From Pseudopedobacter sp037968815 (GTDB lineage Bacteria; Bacteroidota; Bacteroidia; Sphingobacteriales; Sphingobacteriaceae), in the NCBI GenBank assembly GCA_037968815.1, contig JBBKWF010000004.1, forward strand, positions 124,001 to 188,000: a stretch of DNA of 64,000 bases. Direction: 5' to 3'. The notes beneath the pieces are model-generated. The model had not been told where the DNA came from, searched no databases, and saw only the letters and a program-made list of their open reading frames with translations. The translations under genes and the position numbers were made by a program. This document shows positions 7,932-15,824 of this stretch, piece after piece. Positions within the stretch are counted from its first letter, which is position 1. The number at the start of each line of letters is the position of its first letter.

Positions 7932-7964
7932 AAAACCCCTTGCTTAAAAAAGGCAAGGGGTTTT
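7932..7964 (-). terminator. Terminator hairpin after ahpC
   Basis: AAAACCCCTTGC (7932-7943) pairs with GCAAGGGGTTTT (7953-7964), a 12-bp perfect stem with a 9-base loop flanked by A/T tracts. It lies between ahpC and the AhpD-like gene on the minus strand. Confidence 0.75.
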
Positions 7965-7969
7965 CTTTT

Positions 7970-8515
7970 TTAAACGCTTAACGTTTCTTCGCCTTTTTCC
8001 CAGTTACATGGACAAAGCTCATCTGTTTGTAAACCGTCTAATACGCGTATTACTTCTTTTACGTTTCTTCCAACGCTTAAGTCGTTTACACAAATCCAAC
8101 GGATAACTCCTTGTGGATCAATGATGAAAGTTGCTCTGTATGCTACTTTCTCACCTGCAACTAAAATACCTAAGTCTTCTGCTAATGATTTTGAAGTATC
8201 AGCTAACATTGGGAATTTTAAACCTCTTAAATCATCGTGGTTGTTTCTCCAAGCTAAATGCACAAATTCAGAATCTGTAGAAGCACCAATTAAAGTAGTG
8301 TTTCTGTCTTTAAATTCGCCATTGTTGTTGTTGAATTCTGCAATCTCTGTAGGACAAACAAAAGTGAAATCTTTTGGCCACCAAAACATAACTGTCCAAC
8401 GATCATCATCGTTTATAAATGAATCTGATGAAATGCTATCAAACTCTTTTCCTTTTTCTAAACTTACAACCGCTGTTTTGTTAAACTCTGGGAACTTTTC
8501 TCCTATACCTATCAT
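7970..8515 (-). CDS. ahpC: Peroxiredoxin, AhpC/Prx1 type
   Basis: 181 residues, cytoplasmic thiol peroxidase that reduces hydrogen and organic peroxides. The peroxidatic Cys is residue 54 in FVCPTEI. The C-terminus reads ELCPCNW, giving two candidate resolving cysteines (168 and 170) where most AhpC proteins have one. Length is near the family norm of ~187. Upstream on the minus strand are a TATATTTG -7 box (8556-8563) and an OxyR-type palindrome (8607-8621), pointing to peroxide induction. An AhpD-like gene follows. Confidence 0.93.
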   Translation of the reverse strand: MIGIGEKFPEFNKTAVVSLEKGKEFDSISSDSFINDDDRWTVMFWWPKDFTFVCPTEIAEFNNNNGEFKDRNTTLIGASTDSEFVHLAWRNNHDDLRGLKFPMLADTSKSLAEDLGILVAGEKVAYRATFIIDPQGVIRWICVNDLSVGRNVKEVIRVLDGLQTDELCPCNWEKGEETLSV

Positions 8516-8555
8516 AATTCTATATTTTAATATGCTTTACTGATTAATGTTGATA

Positions 8556-8563
8556 CAAATATA
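8556..8563 (-). promoter_or_regulatory. -7 box of ahpC promoter
   Basis: The minus strand reads TATATTTG, an exact TAnnTTTG Bacteroidota -7 element, about 41 bases upstream of the ahpC ATG. No clean TTG is found at the usual -33 distance, consistent with a promoter that needs an activator. Confidence 0.55.
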
Positions 8564-8606
8564 AGGCTTAATCATTGGGTTTTTTATCTTATGTTTTGAT
8601 AGCCTT

Positions 8607-8621
8607 ATAGTTAAAAACTAT
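8607..8621 (-). promoter_or_regulatory. OxyR-like binding site upstream of ahpC
   Basis: ATAG-TTAAAAA-CTAT matches the OxyR half-operator ATAGnTnnnAnCTAT at every defined position. It lies about 44 bases upstream of the ahpC -7 box, a suitable place for activation. A second degenerate half may begin at 8620 (ATAGTTATAAT). OxyR control of ahpC is established in other Bacteroidota; no oxyR gene is in this window. Confidence 0.6.
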
Positions 8622-8690
8622 AGTTATAATTAAGATAATAGTTTCGTGAATACACTCAGAAAACTATCTTGCTATCATTTAATATAAAAT

Positions 8691-8729
8691 AATAAAGCCT
8701 CGCCTAGTGTTACTGGGCGAGGCTTTATT
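8691..8729 (-). terminator. Terminator of metF
   Basis: AATAAAGCCTCGCC (8691-8704) and GGCGAGGCTTTATT (8716-8729) form a perfect 14-bp stem with an 11-base loop just after the metF stop on the minus strand. It also shields the ahpC promoter region. Confidence 0.85.
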
Positions 8730-8744
8730 GAACAAAAGGCTAAT

Positions 8745-9701
8745 CTAAAATATAGCCTTTGCAATATCATAAGTTTGTTGTGGTCTACCCATGGTATAAA
8801 AGTGCAATACCGGAACACCAAAATCCATCAACTCTTTACATTGCTGAATCATAAACTCGGTACCTACTTGTTTAACGTCTTTAGTGGTTTTACAACTTTG
8901 TACTGCTTCGCTTAATTCTTCGGGCAAATCAATATGGAAAATTTTAGGTAATGCCACCAACTGTCCAAGTGCACTAATTGGTTTTAAACCCGGAATAATT
9001 GGAACGTTAATATCATTTTCGCGACATTTATTTACAAAATCAAAATACTTCTGATTATCAAAAAACATCTGGGTCACAATAAAATCAGCACCCATATCAA
9101 CCTTCTTTTTAATATAGCTGAAATCTGTTTTTAAGTTCGGCGATTCAAAGTGCTTTTCGGGATAACCTGCCACACCTATACAAAAATCACTGTTATTATC
9201 TGATACAATATCCTCATGCAAAAACTTACCTGAGTTATGGTCTTTGATGTGTTGTACTAAATCGGTTGCGTAACAATGTCCACCTGGACTTGGTACAAAA
9301 GAAGAATCTGCTCTTCGAGCGTCTCCACGCAAAGCCAAAACATTATCAATCCCTAAAAACTGTAAATCGATTAAAGCATTTTCAGTTTCTTCCTTAGTAA
9401 AACCACCACAAATTAAATGCGGAACAGCATCCACACCATATTTGTTAATGATAGCAGCACAAATAGCAATAGTCCCTGGGCGTTTACGATAAGAAACTTT
9501 TTCCAATAAACCGTTGTCTTTTTGCTTGTAGATATAATCTTCACGTAAGGATGTTACATCAATAAAAGGTGGTTTAAACTCCATTAACGGGTCAATAGCG
9601 TCATAAATCCATTGGATGCTTTGTCCTTTAATTGGTGGCAAAAGTTCAAAAGAGAAAAGTGTTTTCCCGTTTGCGTTTTTAATATGGTCGGTAATTTTCA
9701 T
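8745..9701 (-). CDS. metF: Methylenetetrahydrofolate reductase
   Basis: 318 residues, a FAD-dependent TIM-barrel enzyme reducing 5,10-methylene-THF to 5-methyl-THF, the methyl donor for MetH. Family landmarks: FSFELLPP near residue 15, DVTSLREDY (about 49-57), HLICGGFTKEE, and LALRGDARR (about 123-131). Length fits the bacterial family (~300). It is the last gene of the minus-strand set metH - four-helix-bundle gene - metF and ends at a strong terminator. Any SAM-riboswitch control from the metH leader would reach it only if transcription reads through two repeat-filled gaps. Confidence 0.95.
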   Translation of the reverse strand: MKITDHIKNANGKTLFSFELLPPIKGQSIQWIYDAIDPLMEFKPPFIDVTSLREDYIYKQKDNGLLEKVSYRKRPGTIAICAAIINKYGVDAVPHLICGGFTKEETENALIDLQFLGIDNVLALRGDARRADSSFVPSPGGHCYATDLVQHIKDHNSGKFLHEDIVSDNNSDFCIGVAGYPEKHFESPNLKTDFSYIKKKVDMGADFIVTQMFFDNQKYFDFVNKCRENDINVPIIPGLKPISALGQLVALPKIFHIDLPEELSEAVQSCKTTKDVKQVGTEFMIQQCKELMDFGVPVLHFYTMGRPQQTYDIAKAIF

Positions 9702-9727
9702 TTTAAAGTATCGAGTAGCAAGATATT

Positions 9728-9763
9728 AAGTATCAAGACTCCTTGCAAATCTATTAAAGATTT
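9728..9763. repeat. 36-base direct repeat, copy A
   Basis: Starts AAGTATCAAGACTCCTTGCA and matches the copy at 9804-9839 at 33 of 36 positions. It lies between metF and the four-helix-bundle gene. Its GTATCAAGACT core (9730-9740) reappears inverted at 10276-10286, on the other side of that gene. Confidence 0.8.
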
Positions 9764-9803
9764 AAATAATAAGTATCAGGAATTAGTGACAGTAATAAGT
9801 AGC

Positions 9804-9839
9804 AAGTATTAAGACTCCTTGCAAGTCTATAAAAGATTT
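9804..9839. repeat. 36-base direct repeat, copy B
   Basis: Starts AAGTATTAAGACTCCTTGCA, differing from copy A at three positions. A further decayed unit follows at 9841-9870 and runs into the end of the four-helix-bundle gene. Confidence 0.8.
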
Positions 9840-9845
9840 TAAGTA

Positions 9846-10199
9846 TTAAATATTAAGACTTTTTGAAAGACCGTTTAACATTTTTTGTATTTCGATGATT
9901 TTATCGTTTAGAGTTTCAAATTGTAGTATAGTGATAAGTTCAACTTCTTTAGCAATAATAATCTGCGTTTCTAGCTCGAAAGCTGAACCCAAGCTTATAC
10001 TGATAAATTGCTTTAATTCTTTATCTGATTTTCGTCCGCAGCCTTCGGCAATATTTGAAGGAATTGAAACAGCACATCTAAACAATTGACTTGCCAATCC
10101 GAACTTATGCTCACTTGGAAAAGTACGAGTAGTTTCAAAAATCAATTTTGAAAGCTCTATACTCAATTTCCAAACTTTTAACTCCTTAAAATTATGCAT
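9846..10199 (-). CDS. Four-helix-bundle protein (S23/IVP family)
   Basis: 117 residues, matching the family first known from intervening sequences in 23S rRNA: MHNFKELKVWKLSIELS at the start, FPSEHKFGLASQLFRCAVSIPSNIAEGCGR in the middle, and SLGSAFELETQIIIAKE. Members form pentameric four-helix bundles; the Avd protein of diversity-generating retroelements is related. No reverse transcriptase is nearby and the role is unknown. It sits between metF and metH, enclosed by degenerate GTATCAAG-type repeats in inverted orientation, which suggests it travelled with them. Confidence 0.9.
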   Translation of the reverse strand: MHNFKELKVWKLSIELSKLIFETTRTFPSEHKFGLASQLFRCAVSIPSNIAEGCGRKSDKELKQFISISLGSAFELETQIIIAKEVELITILQFETLNDKIIEIQKMLNGLSKSLNI

Positions 10200-10275
10200 A
10201 TCAAATTTTCTACTTTAATACATTTTGCAAAAGGTCTTCAGACTTTCTACTAAATACTTTAAAAGCTTGCAAATC

Positions 10276-10286
10276 AGTCTTGATAC
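10276..10286. repeat. Inverted copy of the GTATCAAGACT repeat core
   Basis: AGTCTTGATAC is the exact inverse complement of 9730-9740. It is embedded in further degenerate units (10214-10312), for example GCTTGCAAATC, which mirrors the TTGCAAATC of copy A. Together with the left copies it brackets the four-helix-bundle gene. Confidence 0.65.
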
Positions 10287-10312
10287 ATACTACTAAATAC
10301 TCACTACCACTT

Positions 10313-13300
10313 TTAATAACCCAAATTCGGTCCCATCCACCTTTCAGTGGTTTCTATATCCATTTCTTTTCTTTCTGCGTAATCTGCTATTTGGTCTTTG
10401 TTTATTTTACCTAAACCGAAATAACGAGATTCAGGGTTGGCGAAATAAAATCCGCTTACTGCTGCAGTTGGGTACATGGCAAAGCTTTCGGTAATTTCTA
10501 AACCTATTTCTTTATCGGCCTTAAGCAATTCCCATAAGGTAGCTTTTTCGGTATGATCTGGGCAAGCAGGATAACCCGGTGCTGGACGAATTCCTTGATA
10601 TTTTTCTTTAATTAGCTCTTCGCTATCTAGCTTTTCATTATTTACATAACCCCAATAATCTTTACGGACCATTTCATGCAGTTTTTCTGCGAAAGCCTCG
10701 GCAAGTCTATCTGCTAAAGCTTTAGTCATGATGCTGTTGTAATCATCAAAAGACTTTTCAAATTCCGCAACTAGTTCATCAGTACCATGCCCTGTTGTTA
10801 CTGCAAATCCCCCAAAATAATCTTGGATTCCAGTTTCTTTTGGTGCGATAAAATCTGAAAGGGCGTAATAAACTTCACCTTTTGGTTTTTCTGCCTGTTG
10901 GCGGAGGGTGTGAATTGAGATTTGAGTATTGAGATTTGAGATCTGAGACTCTGCATCAGCGGACAGCGGACTATCAACTGCTGACCTCTCTTGCTCAACT
11001 TCTAATACAATATCATCTCCAACTGTATTAGCTGGCCAAAAACCGAAGACTGCTTTTGCGGTCAATAGTTTTTCATCAAGAATACGTTTGAGTAAAGCTT
11101 GTGCGTCATCAAATAGTTTTTTTGCTTCAATACCTACAAATTCATCTTCAAAAATTCGTGGGTAAGAGCCTCTTAACTCCCAAGTATGGAAAAAAGGAGT
11201 CCAATCTATATAAGGAACTAATTCCTCTAAAGGATAATTATCTAAAACCTTTGTACCGAAGAATTTAGGTTTTACAGGCTCTAGGTTTTCTAAATTAATT
11301 TGATATTTATTAGCTCTAGCTTCTGCTATTGACAAGAAGTTTTTAGCAACCTTTTTCTTGTTGTAATTATCTCTAGTTTTAAGGTATTCTTCCTTAAAGT
11401 TCTTGATATATTCTACTTTAGTGTCTTTCGCTAAAAGCTGAGAACAAACACCCACACTTCTAGATGCATCTAAAACGTGAACAACTGCGCCACTATAAAA
11501 CGGATCTACTTTTACTGCCGTGTGAATTCTTGAAGTTGTTGCACCACCAACCAATAAAGGAAGCGTAAAGCCTTCACGTTCCATTTCTTTAGCGAAGTGA
11601 ACCATCTCATCCAATGAAGGCGTAATTAATCCGCTTAAGCCGATGATATCTACATCGTGTTTTCTGGCTTCCTCAATAATTCTGTTAGCCGGAACCATTA
11701 CACCTAAATCAATAACTTCAAAGTTATTACAGGCTAAAACTACTCCAACAATATTTTTTCCAATATCGTGAACATCACCTTTTACGGTAGCCATTAATAT
11801 TTTCCCAGCACTACTGCTTGAGCCAGCTACTTTTCCGGCTTCGATATAAGGCATCAAAATAGCGACAGCCTTTTTCATTACCCTTGCAGATTTCACCACT
11901 TGTGGCAAAAACATTTTACCAGCACCAAATAAGTCACCCACAATGTTCATCCCGTCCATTAAAGGACCTTCAATTACCTCAATTGGTAAAGGATACTGTA
12001 AACGAGCTTCTTCAACATCAATATCTAAATAGTCGATGATTCCTTTTACTAACGAATGCGAAAGACGTTCTTGAACTGTACCGTTACGCCATTCTTCGTT
12101 TTTTACAACAACTTTTCCTTTGGTATTTACCGTTTCGGCATAGTCCACCAAAATCTCAGTTGCATCTGGGCGACGGTTTAACAGCACATCTTCTACTTTT
12201 TCAAGCAGTTCTTTAGGGATTTCCTCGTAAACCTCGAGCATTCCGGCGTTTACAATTCCCATATCTAAACCAGCTTTAATGGCGTGGTATAAAAATGCGG
12301 AGTGCATTGCCTCACGAACAGTGTTGTTCCCTCTAAAAGAGAAGGAAATATTAGAAACTCCACCACTTACTTTTGCGTGGGGAAGGTTTTCTTTAATCCA
12401 TTTGGTAGCAGCGATAAAATCAACCGCGTAATTGTTATGCTCTTCTAATCCGGTGGCAACCGTTAAAATATTTGGGTCAAAAATGATGTCTTGAGCAGGA
12501 AAACCAACCTCGTCCACCAAAATATCATAAGAACGTTTACAAATTTCTTTACGGCGTTCTAAATTATCGGCCTGACCTTGTTCATCAAAAGCCATAACAA
12601 CCGTTGCTGCGCCGTATTGTTTAATTTTATGAGCGTATTCTTTAAATTTTTCTTCGCCTTCTTTTAAGGAAATGGAGTTTACAATTCCTTTGCCCTGCAA
12701 ACATTTTAAACCAGCTTCTATAACTGTCCATTTAGATGAATCTACCATGATAGGCAGTTTAGAAATGTCAGGTTCTGATGCAATTAAGTTTAAAAACTTA
12801 GTCATTGCAGCTTCAGAGTCCAGCATGCCTTCATCCATGTTCACATCAATTACTTGTGCGCCACCTTCAACTTGTTGGCGGGCGATAGAAAGTGCGGTAT
12901 CGAAATCGCCACTTAAAATCAGTTTCGAAAACCTTGGAGAACCAGTAACATTGGTACGTTCGCCCACGTTAACAAACATGGTGTCGGGCTTGATAGTAAC
13001 TGCTTCAAGTCCAGATAAACGCATATAAGGCTCAACCGTTGGGACTTTTCTTGGCGCATATTTCTTAGCAATATCTGCCATAGCTTTAATATGTCCCGGC
13101 GTAGTACCGCAACAGCCACCAATAATATTTACAAAGCCAGAAGCTATAAAGTCTTCTACTAAAACACCGGTTTGGGATGCAGTTTCGTCATACTCGCCAA
13201 ACTCATTTGGCAAACCTGCATTTGGATAGGCCGAAACAAAAACATCAGCTTTTTCGGATAGTTCTTCAATATGTGGACGCATATCTTTTGCACCCAAAGC

Positions 13301-14026
13301 ACAGTTTAAACCTATAGAAAGTAACTCGCCGTGACTCATTGAGTTTAAAAATGCTTCAACGGTTTGCCCAGATAATGTTCTACCTGACGCATCGGTAATG
13401 GTACCAGAAATCATGATTTCTAGCTTTCTTTCCACTATTTGCTCGTAACGTTTGATTGCGAAAATTGCCGCTTTAGCGTTTAGCGTATCAAAAATAGTTT
13501 CTACTAAAAGTACATCGGCACCGCCATCTACCAAACCACGCACTTGCTCGTAATAAGCGCCCTCTAATTCCTCAAAAGAAATTGCTCGGAAACCAGGGTC
13601 GTTAACATCTGGAGACATGGAAAGCGTACGGTTTGTTGGACCAACTGCACCTGCTACAAAACGTGGTTTTTCTGGGTTTTTCGCGGTGTATTCAGCTGCA
13701 ATTTCTTTAGCGATTTTTGCGCCTTCAAAACTCAATTCATACGATAAATCTTCCATACCATAATCGGCCATGGAAATACGTTGCGTACTAAAGGTATTGG
13801 TTTCAATAATATCTGCGCCAGCATCTAAATATTTAGCGTGAACGGCTTTAATAACATCTGGTCGAGTGATGTTTAATAAATCATTGTTTCCTTTAACATC
13901 TAAAGGATGATTTTTAAATCGCTCTCCACGGAAATCCTCTTCAGTCAATTTGTATTGCTGAATCATGGTTCCCATAGCACCATCTATCACTAAAATTCTT
14001 TTTTCTAATTCTTTTCTGATATCCAT
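10313..14026 (-). CDS. metH: Cobalamin-dependent methionine synthase
   Basis: 1237 residues, transfers methyl from 5-methyl-THF to homocysteine. Domains in order: homocysteine-binding barrel with zinc ligands Cys242, Cys305 and Cys306; pterin-binding barrel (~350-620); B12 cap and Rossmann domains with the cobalt-ligand His753 in DVHDIG; C-terminal AdoMet reactivation domain with RPAPGYPACPDH. Residues about 1015-1038, between VEQER and HTLRQQ, have no counterpart in E. coli MetH and are encoded by repeat-like DNA (10913-10984), an apparent in-frame insertion. Upstream lie a repeat element, a SAM-I riboswitch and a promoter. The start at 14026 gives the expected N-terminus. Confidence 0.96.
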   Translation of the reverse strand: MDIRKELEKRILVIDGAMGTMIQQYKLTEEDFRGERFKNHPLDVKGNNDLLNITRPDVIKAVHAKYLDAGADIIETNTFSTQRISMADYGMEDLSYELSFEGAKIAKEIAAEYTAKNPEKPRFVAGAVGPTNRTLSMSPDVNDPGFRAISFEELEGAYYEQVRGLVDGGADVLLVETIFDTLNAKAAIFAIKRYEQIVERKLEIMISGTITDASGRTLSGQTVEAFLNSMSHGELLSIGLNCALGAKDMRPHIEELSEKADVFVSAYPNAGLPNEFGEYDETASQTGVLVEDFIASGFVNIIGGCCGTTPGHIKAMADIAKKYAPRKVPTVEPYMRLSGLEAVTIKPDTMFVNVGERTNVTGSPRFSKLILSGDFDTALSIARQQVEGGAQVIDVNMDEGMLDSEAAMTKFLNLIASEPDISKLPIMVDSSKWTVIEAGLKCLQGKGIVNSISLKEGEEKFKEYAHKIKQYGAATVVMAFDEQGQADNLERRKEICKRSYDILVDEVGFPAQDIIFDPNILTVATGLEEHNNYAVDFIAATKWIKENLPHAKVSGGVSNISFSFRGNNTVREAMHSAFLYHAIKAGLDMGIVNAGMLEVYEEIPKELLEKVEDVLLNRRPDATEILVDYAETVNTKGKVVVKNEEWRNGTVQERLSHSLVKGIIDYLDIDVEEARLQYPLPIEVIEGPLMDGMNIVGDLFGAGKMFLPQVVKSARVMKKAVAILMPYIEAGKVAGSSSSAGKILMATVKGDVHDIGKNIVGVVLACNNFEVIDLGVMVPANRIIEEARKHDVDIIGLSGLITPSLDEMVHFAKEMEREGFTLPLLVGGATTSRIHTAVKVDPFYSGAVVHVLDASRSVGVCSQLLAKDTKVEYIKNFKEEYLKTRDNYNKKKVAKNFLSIAEARANKYQINLENLEPVKPKFFGTKVLDNYPLEELVPYIDWTPFFHTWELRGSYPRIFEDEFVGIEAKKLFDDAQALLKRILDEKLLTAKAVFGFWPANTVGDDIVLEVEQERSAVDSPLSADAESQISNLNTQISIHTLRQQAEKPKGEVYYALSDFIAPKETGIQDYFGGFAVTTGHGTDELVAEFEKSFDDYNSIMTKALADRLAEAFAEKLHEMVRKDYWGYVNNEKLDSEELIKEKYQGIRPAPGYPACPDHTEKATLWELLKADKEIGLEITESFAMYPTAAVSGFYFANPESRYFGLGKINKDQIADYAERKEMDIETTERWMGPNLGY
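10913..10984 (-). repeat. In-frame repeat-like insertion inside metH
   Basis: These 72 bases encode about 24 Ser/Gln/Asn/Ala-rich residues (SAVDSPLSADAES then QISNLNTQISI) in the reactivation domain of MetH, just before the conserved HTLRQQ. On the plus strand the DNA is built from reiterated TTGAGATTTGAG / TTGAGTATTGAG words followed by a GC-richer part with CAGCGGA reiterated, unlike the flanking codons. The length is a multiple of three and the frame stays open. Confidence 0.65.
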
Positions 14027-14033
14027 CTGTTAA

Positions 14034-14185
14034 GTATCAAGCATTTAGTGTCAAGTATTAAGAGCCCAAAATGATATTATAGTATCGAGGATTAAGAACC
14101 TAAAATGAGTAGATATCTTAAATCTTTCACTAAAATTTTTTCAATATGAAAAATATCCATGATACATTGTCTTGTATCTTGATAC
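14034..14185. repeat. Small inverted-repeat element in the metH leader
   Basis: Begins with GTATCAAG (14034-14041) and ends with its inverse complement CTTGATAC (14178-14185), with more degenerate GTATTAAG/GTATCGAG words inside. It shares its terminal word with the repeats around the four-helix-bundle gene at 9728-10286 but holds no gene. It lies between the SAM riboswitch and the metH ATG. Confidence 0.55.
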
Positions 14186-14244
14186 TTTGCTCTTGCTACT
14201 CAAAAAGGCTTATTAAGAAAAGTCGCGTGGTAATTTAGACTTCA

Positions 14245-14354
14245 CTTATCTTCTCCAATTTCTAAATTAATGAAACCGGATAGAATTTAGCACCTTATTT
14301 TAAACAGGTTGCTAAGACTTCGCTGGGTCTAATCCCTCTGTCTTTCTCTATAAG
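14245..14354 (-). ncRNA. SAM-I (S-box) riboswitch
   Basis: Read on the minus strand, CTTATAGAGAAAG (14354-14342) opens the aptamer and AGAAGATAAG (around 14254-14245) closes it, forming the P1 stem CTTAT/ATAAG. Between them are AGAGGGATTAGACCCAGCGAA, trimmed here to its key words GAGGGA, CCC and GCGAA, then TTAGCAACCTG and GGTGCTAAATTC, which match the conserved SAM-I core. It binds S-adenosylmethionine and lowers expression of methionine genes. It precedes metH, with a repeat element inserted before the start codon. Confidence 0.88.
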
Positions 14355-14359
14355 CGCTG

Positions 14360-14390
14360 CAAAGGTGCAACATTGCTGGCTGAAAAACAA
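14360..14390 (-). promoter_or_regulatory. Promoter of the riboswitch-metH transcript
   Basis: On the minus strand a TTG (14390-14388) is followed after exactly 20 bases by CACCTTTG (14367-14360), close to the Bacteroidota TTG-N17-23-TAnnTTTG pattern. Transcription would start about six bases on, right at the first base of the riboswitch (14354), which supports both calls. Confidence 0.65.
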
Positions 14391-14470
14391 ATACTTGACC
14401 AACCGTTTATTTGCTTATGGCTCTATACATCGTGTATATCATTTATTATTTAGAATAATTATAAATAATT

Positions 14471-14500
14471 TTGGAATTTGACAATACCCTTATATCTTTG
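14471..14500 (+). promoter_or_regulatory. Promoter of the iron-uptake-type operon
   Basis: TTG (14471-14473), 19 bases, then TATCTTTG (14493-14500), a textbook Bacteroidota promoter 30 bases ahead of ATG 14531. Its position excludes the earlier in-frame TTG at 14471 as translation start. It lies about 80 bases from the divergent metH promoter. Confidence 0.75.
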
Positions 14501-14530
14501 CCATTATTAATAATTAGTCTAAATAAAAAT

Positions 14531-15814
14531 ATGACTTTCAAAAAGGTTAATAACTGGTTGCATTTATGGTTAGGGCTCGGTTCAGGAATAATTGTATTTA
14601 TTGTATGTATTACCGGGTGTATTTGGGTTTTTAACGAAGAGATAAGCGCAATATTAGAACCCGAAACAGTAATAGAAAGGCAGGATAAACCAGTGTTGTT
14701 ACCATCGGCTTTAGTTGGTATTGCAAATGAACTTTATCCTGGCAAAAAGATTTCTTATGCTACTTATCAGCAAGGTAGAGCTATTAACTTACTTGTAGGC
14801 GGAAGAAGAGGCGGAGGTGCTAGTTTAAAAATTAACCCTTACAGCGGAGAAGTTGTTAGCAAGCGAGAGCGGAAAAAAGGAGACGTGGACTTTTTTAGAT
14901 TTATATTAAACGGGCATCGCTTTTTATGGTTACCTGTTGATATTGGCCGGCCGGTTGTAAATTATGGTACTTTAATATTTGTAATATTATTGATTACGGG
15001 TTTAATTTGGTGGTACCCTAAAAAATGGAATAAGAAAACCAAAGAGAAAAGCTTTAAAATTAAATGGAGCGGTTCTTTTAAACGTGTGAACCTAGACTTG
15101 CATAATGTGCTAGGTTTTTACTCGCTGATATTTCTTTTAGCGATTGGATTAACAGGAATGGTTTATGGGATAAAATGGTACAGCGAAGGTTTGTACTGGG
15201 TAACTTCCGGCGGACAATCTTTAGGTAAATTTAGCAGAGTAGAGTCTGATTCTTTAAAAGCCAATAAATTTTTCACTCCACAACAAGCAATAGATAAAGC
15301 ATTTTTATTCGCGATAAGCGAAAACCCAAAAGCAGAGGGTTTCTACTATACTTTTCCTGATACCTCAAAAGCCAAGTCGGTTATTAATGTTACGGTGTAC
15401 CCTACAGCAGGTCAGTTTTATAATAACAAAAGTTATCGGTTTGATCAGCATACACTTAAACAGCTTAAAGGAAACAGTCCGGTATATGATACAGATTACG
15501 AAGAAGCAGGTTTTAGTGGTAAACTAAGAAAAATGAATTATGATATTCATGTCGGTAGTATCCTTGGATTCCCTGGAAAAGTTTTGGCTTTCTTGTGTAC
15601 ACTAATTGGAGCATCATTACCACTAACTGGGTTTTTAGTTTGGTGGGGCAGAAAATATGGAAAAAACAAAAAGGTAAAAGTTCCGAAACAAGGGGATGTC
15701 AATTCCACAACAGAAGCTTTGTCTACAAAGAAATTTACGCCAAAATGCATCTCGAATAGGTTGAATTTAAAAGAAGAGCAACCAATATTAGAAAACACCA
15801 CAATCAAAAGTTAA
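14531..15814 (+). CDS. PepSY-domain inner-membrane protein (XusC/PiuB-like)
   Basis: 427 residues. Transmembrane segments lie near residues 13-36, ~143-165, ~195-217 and ~345-370, with two large periplasmic parts. The first TM carries WLHLWLGLGSGIIVFIVCITG and a later one LDLHNVLGFYSLIFLL, the conserved His-bearing motifs of PepSY-associated TM proteins, thought to reduce or handle ferric siderophores/haem at the inner membrane. It is the first gene of a plus-strand run with a DUF4198 protein, a TonB receptor and a DUF4374 lipoprotein. Start set by the promoter at 14471-14500. Confidence 0.88.
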   Translation: MTFKKVNNWLHLWLGLGSGIIVFIVCITGCIWVFNEEISAILEPETVIERQDKPVLLPSALVGIANELYPGKKISYATYQQGRAINLLVGGRRGGGASLKINPYSGEVVSKRERKKGDVDFFRFILNGHRFLWLPVDIGRPVVNYGTLIFVILLITGLIWWYPKKWNKKTKEKSFKIKWSGSFKRVNLDLHNVLGFYSLIFLLAIGLTGMVYGIKWYSEGLYWVTSGGQSLGKFSRVESDSLKANKFFTPQQAIDKAFLFAISENPKAEGFYYTFPDTSKAKSVINVTVYPTAGQFYNNKSYRFDQHTLKQLKGNSPVYDTDYEEAGFSGKLRKMNYDIHVGSILGFPGKVLAFLCTLIGASLPLTGFLVWWGRKYGKNKKVKVPKQGDVNSTTEALSTKKFTPKCISNRLNLKEEQPILENTTIKS

Positions 15815-15824
15815 GCAAATAAAC

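Noticed and set aside
9728..9865. CRISPR-like direct repeats
   Set aside because: Only two good copies with irregular spacing, decayed further units, and no cas genes; the inverted copy on the other side of the gene does not fit a CRISPR array.
9846..10199. Avd accessory protein of a diversity-generating retroelement
   Set aside because: No reverse transcriptase, template repeat or variable-repeat target is visible nearby; only the family resemblance exists.
10798..10998. Open frame opposite in phase within metH
   Set aside because: Same strand as metH in another frame and arises from the repeat-like insertion; metH is intact and conserved around it.
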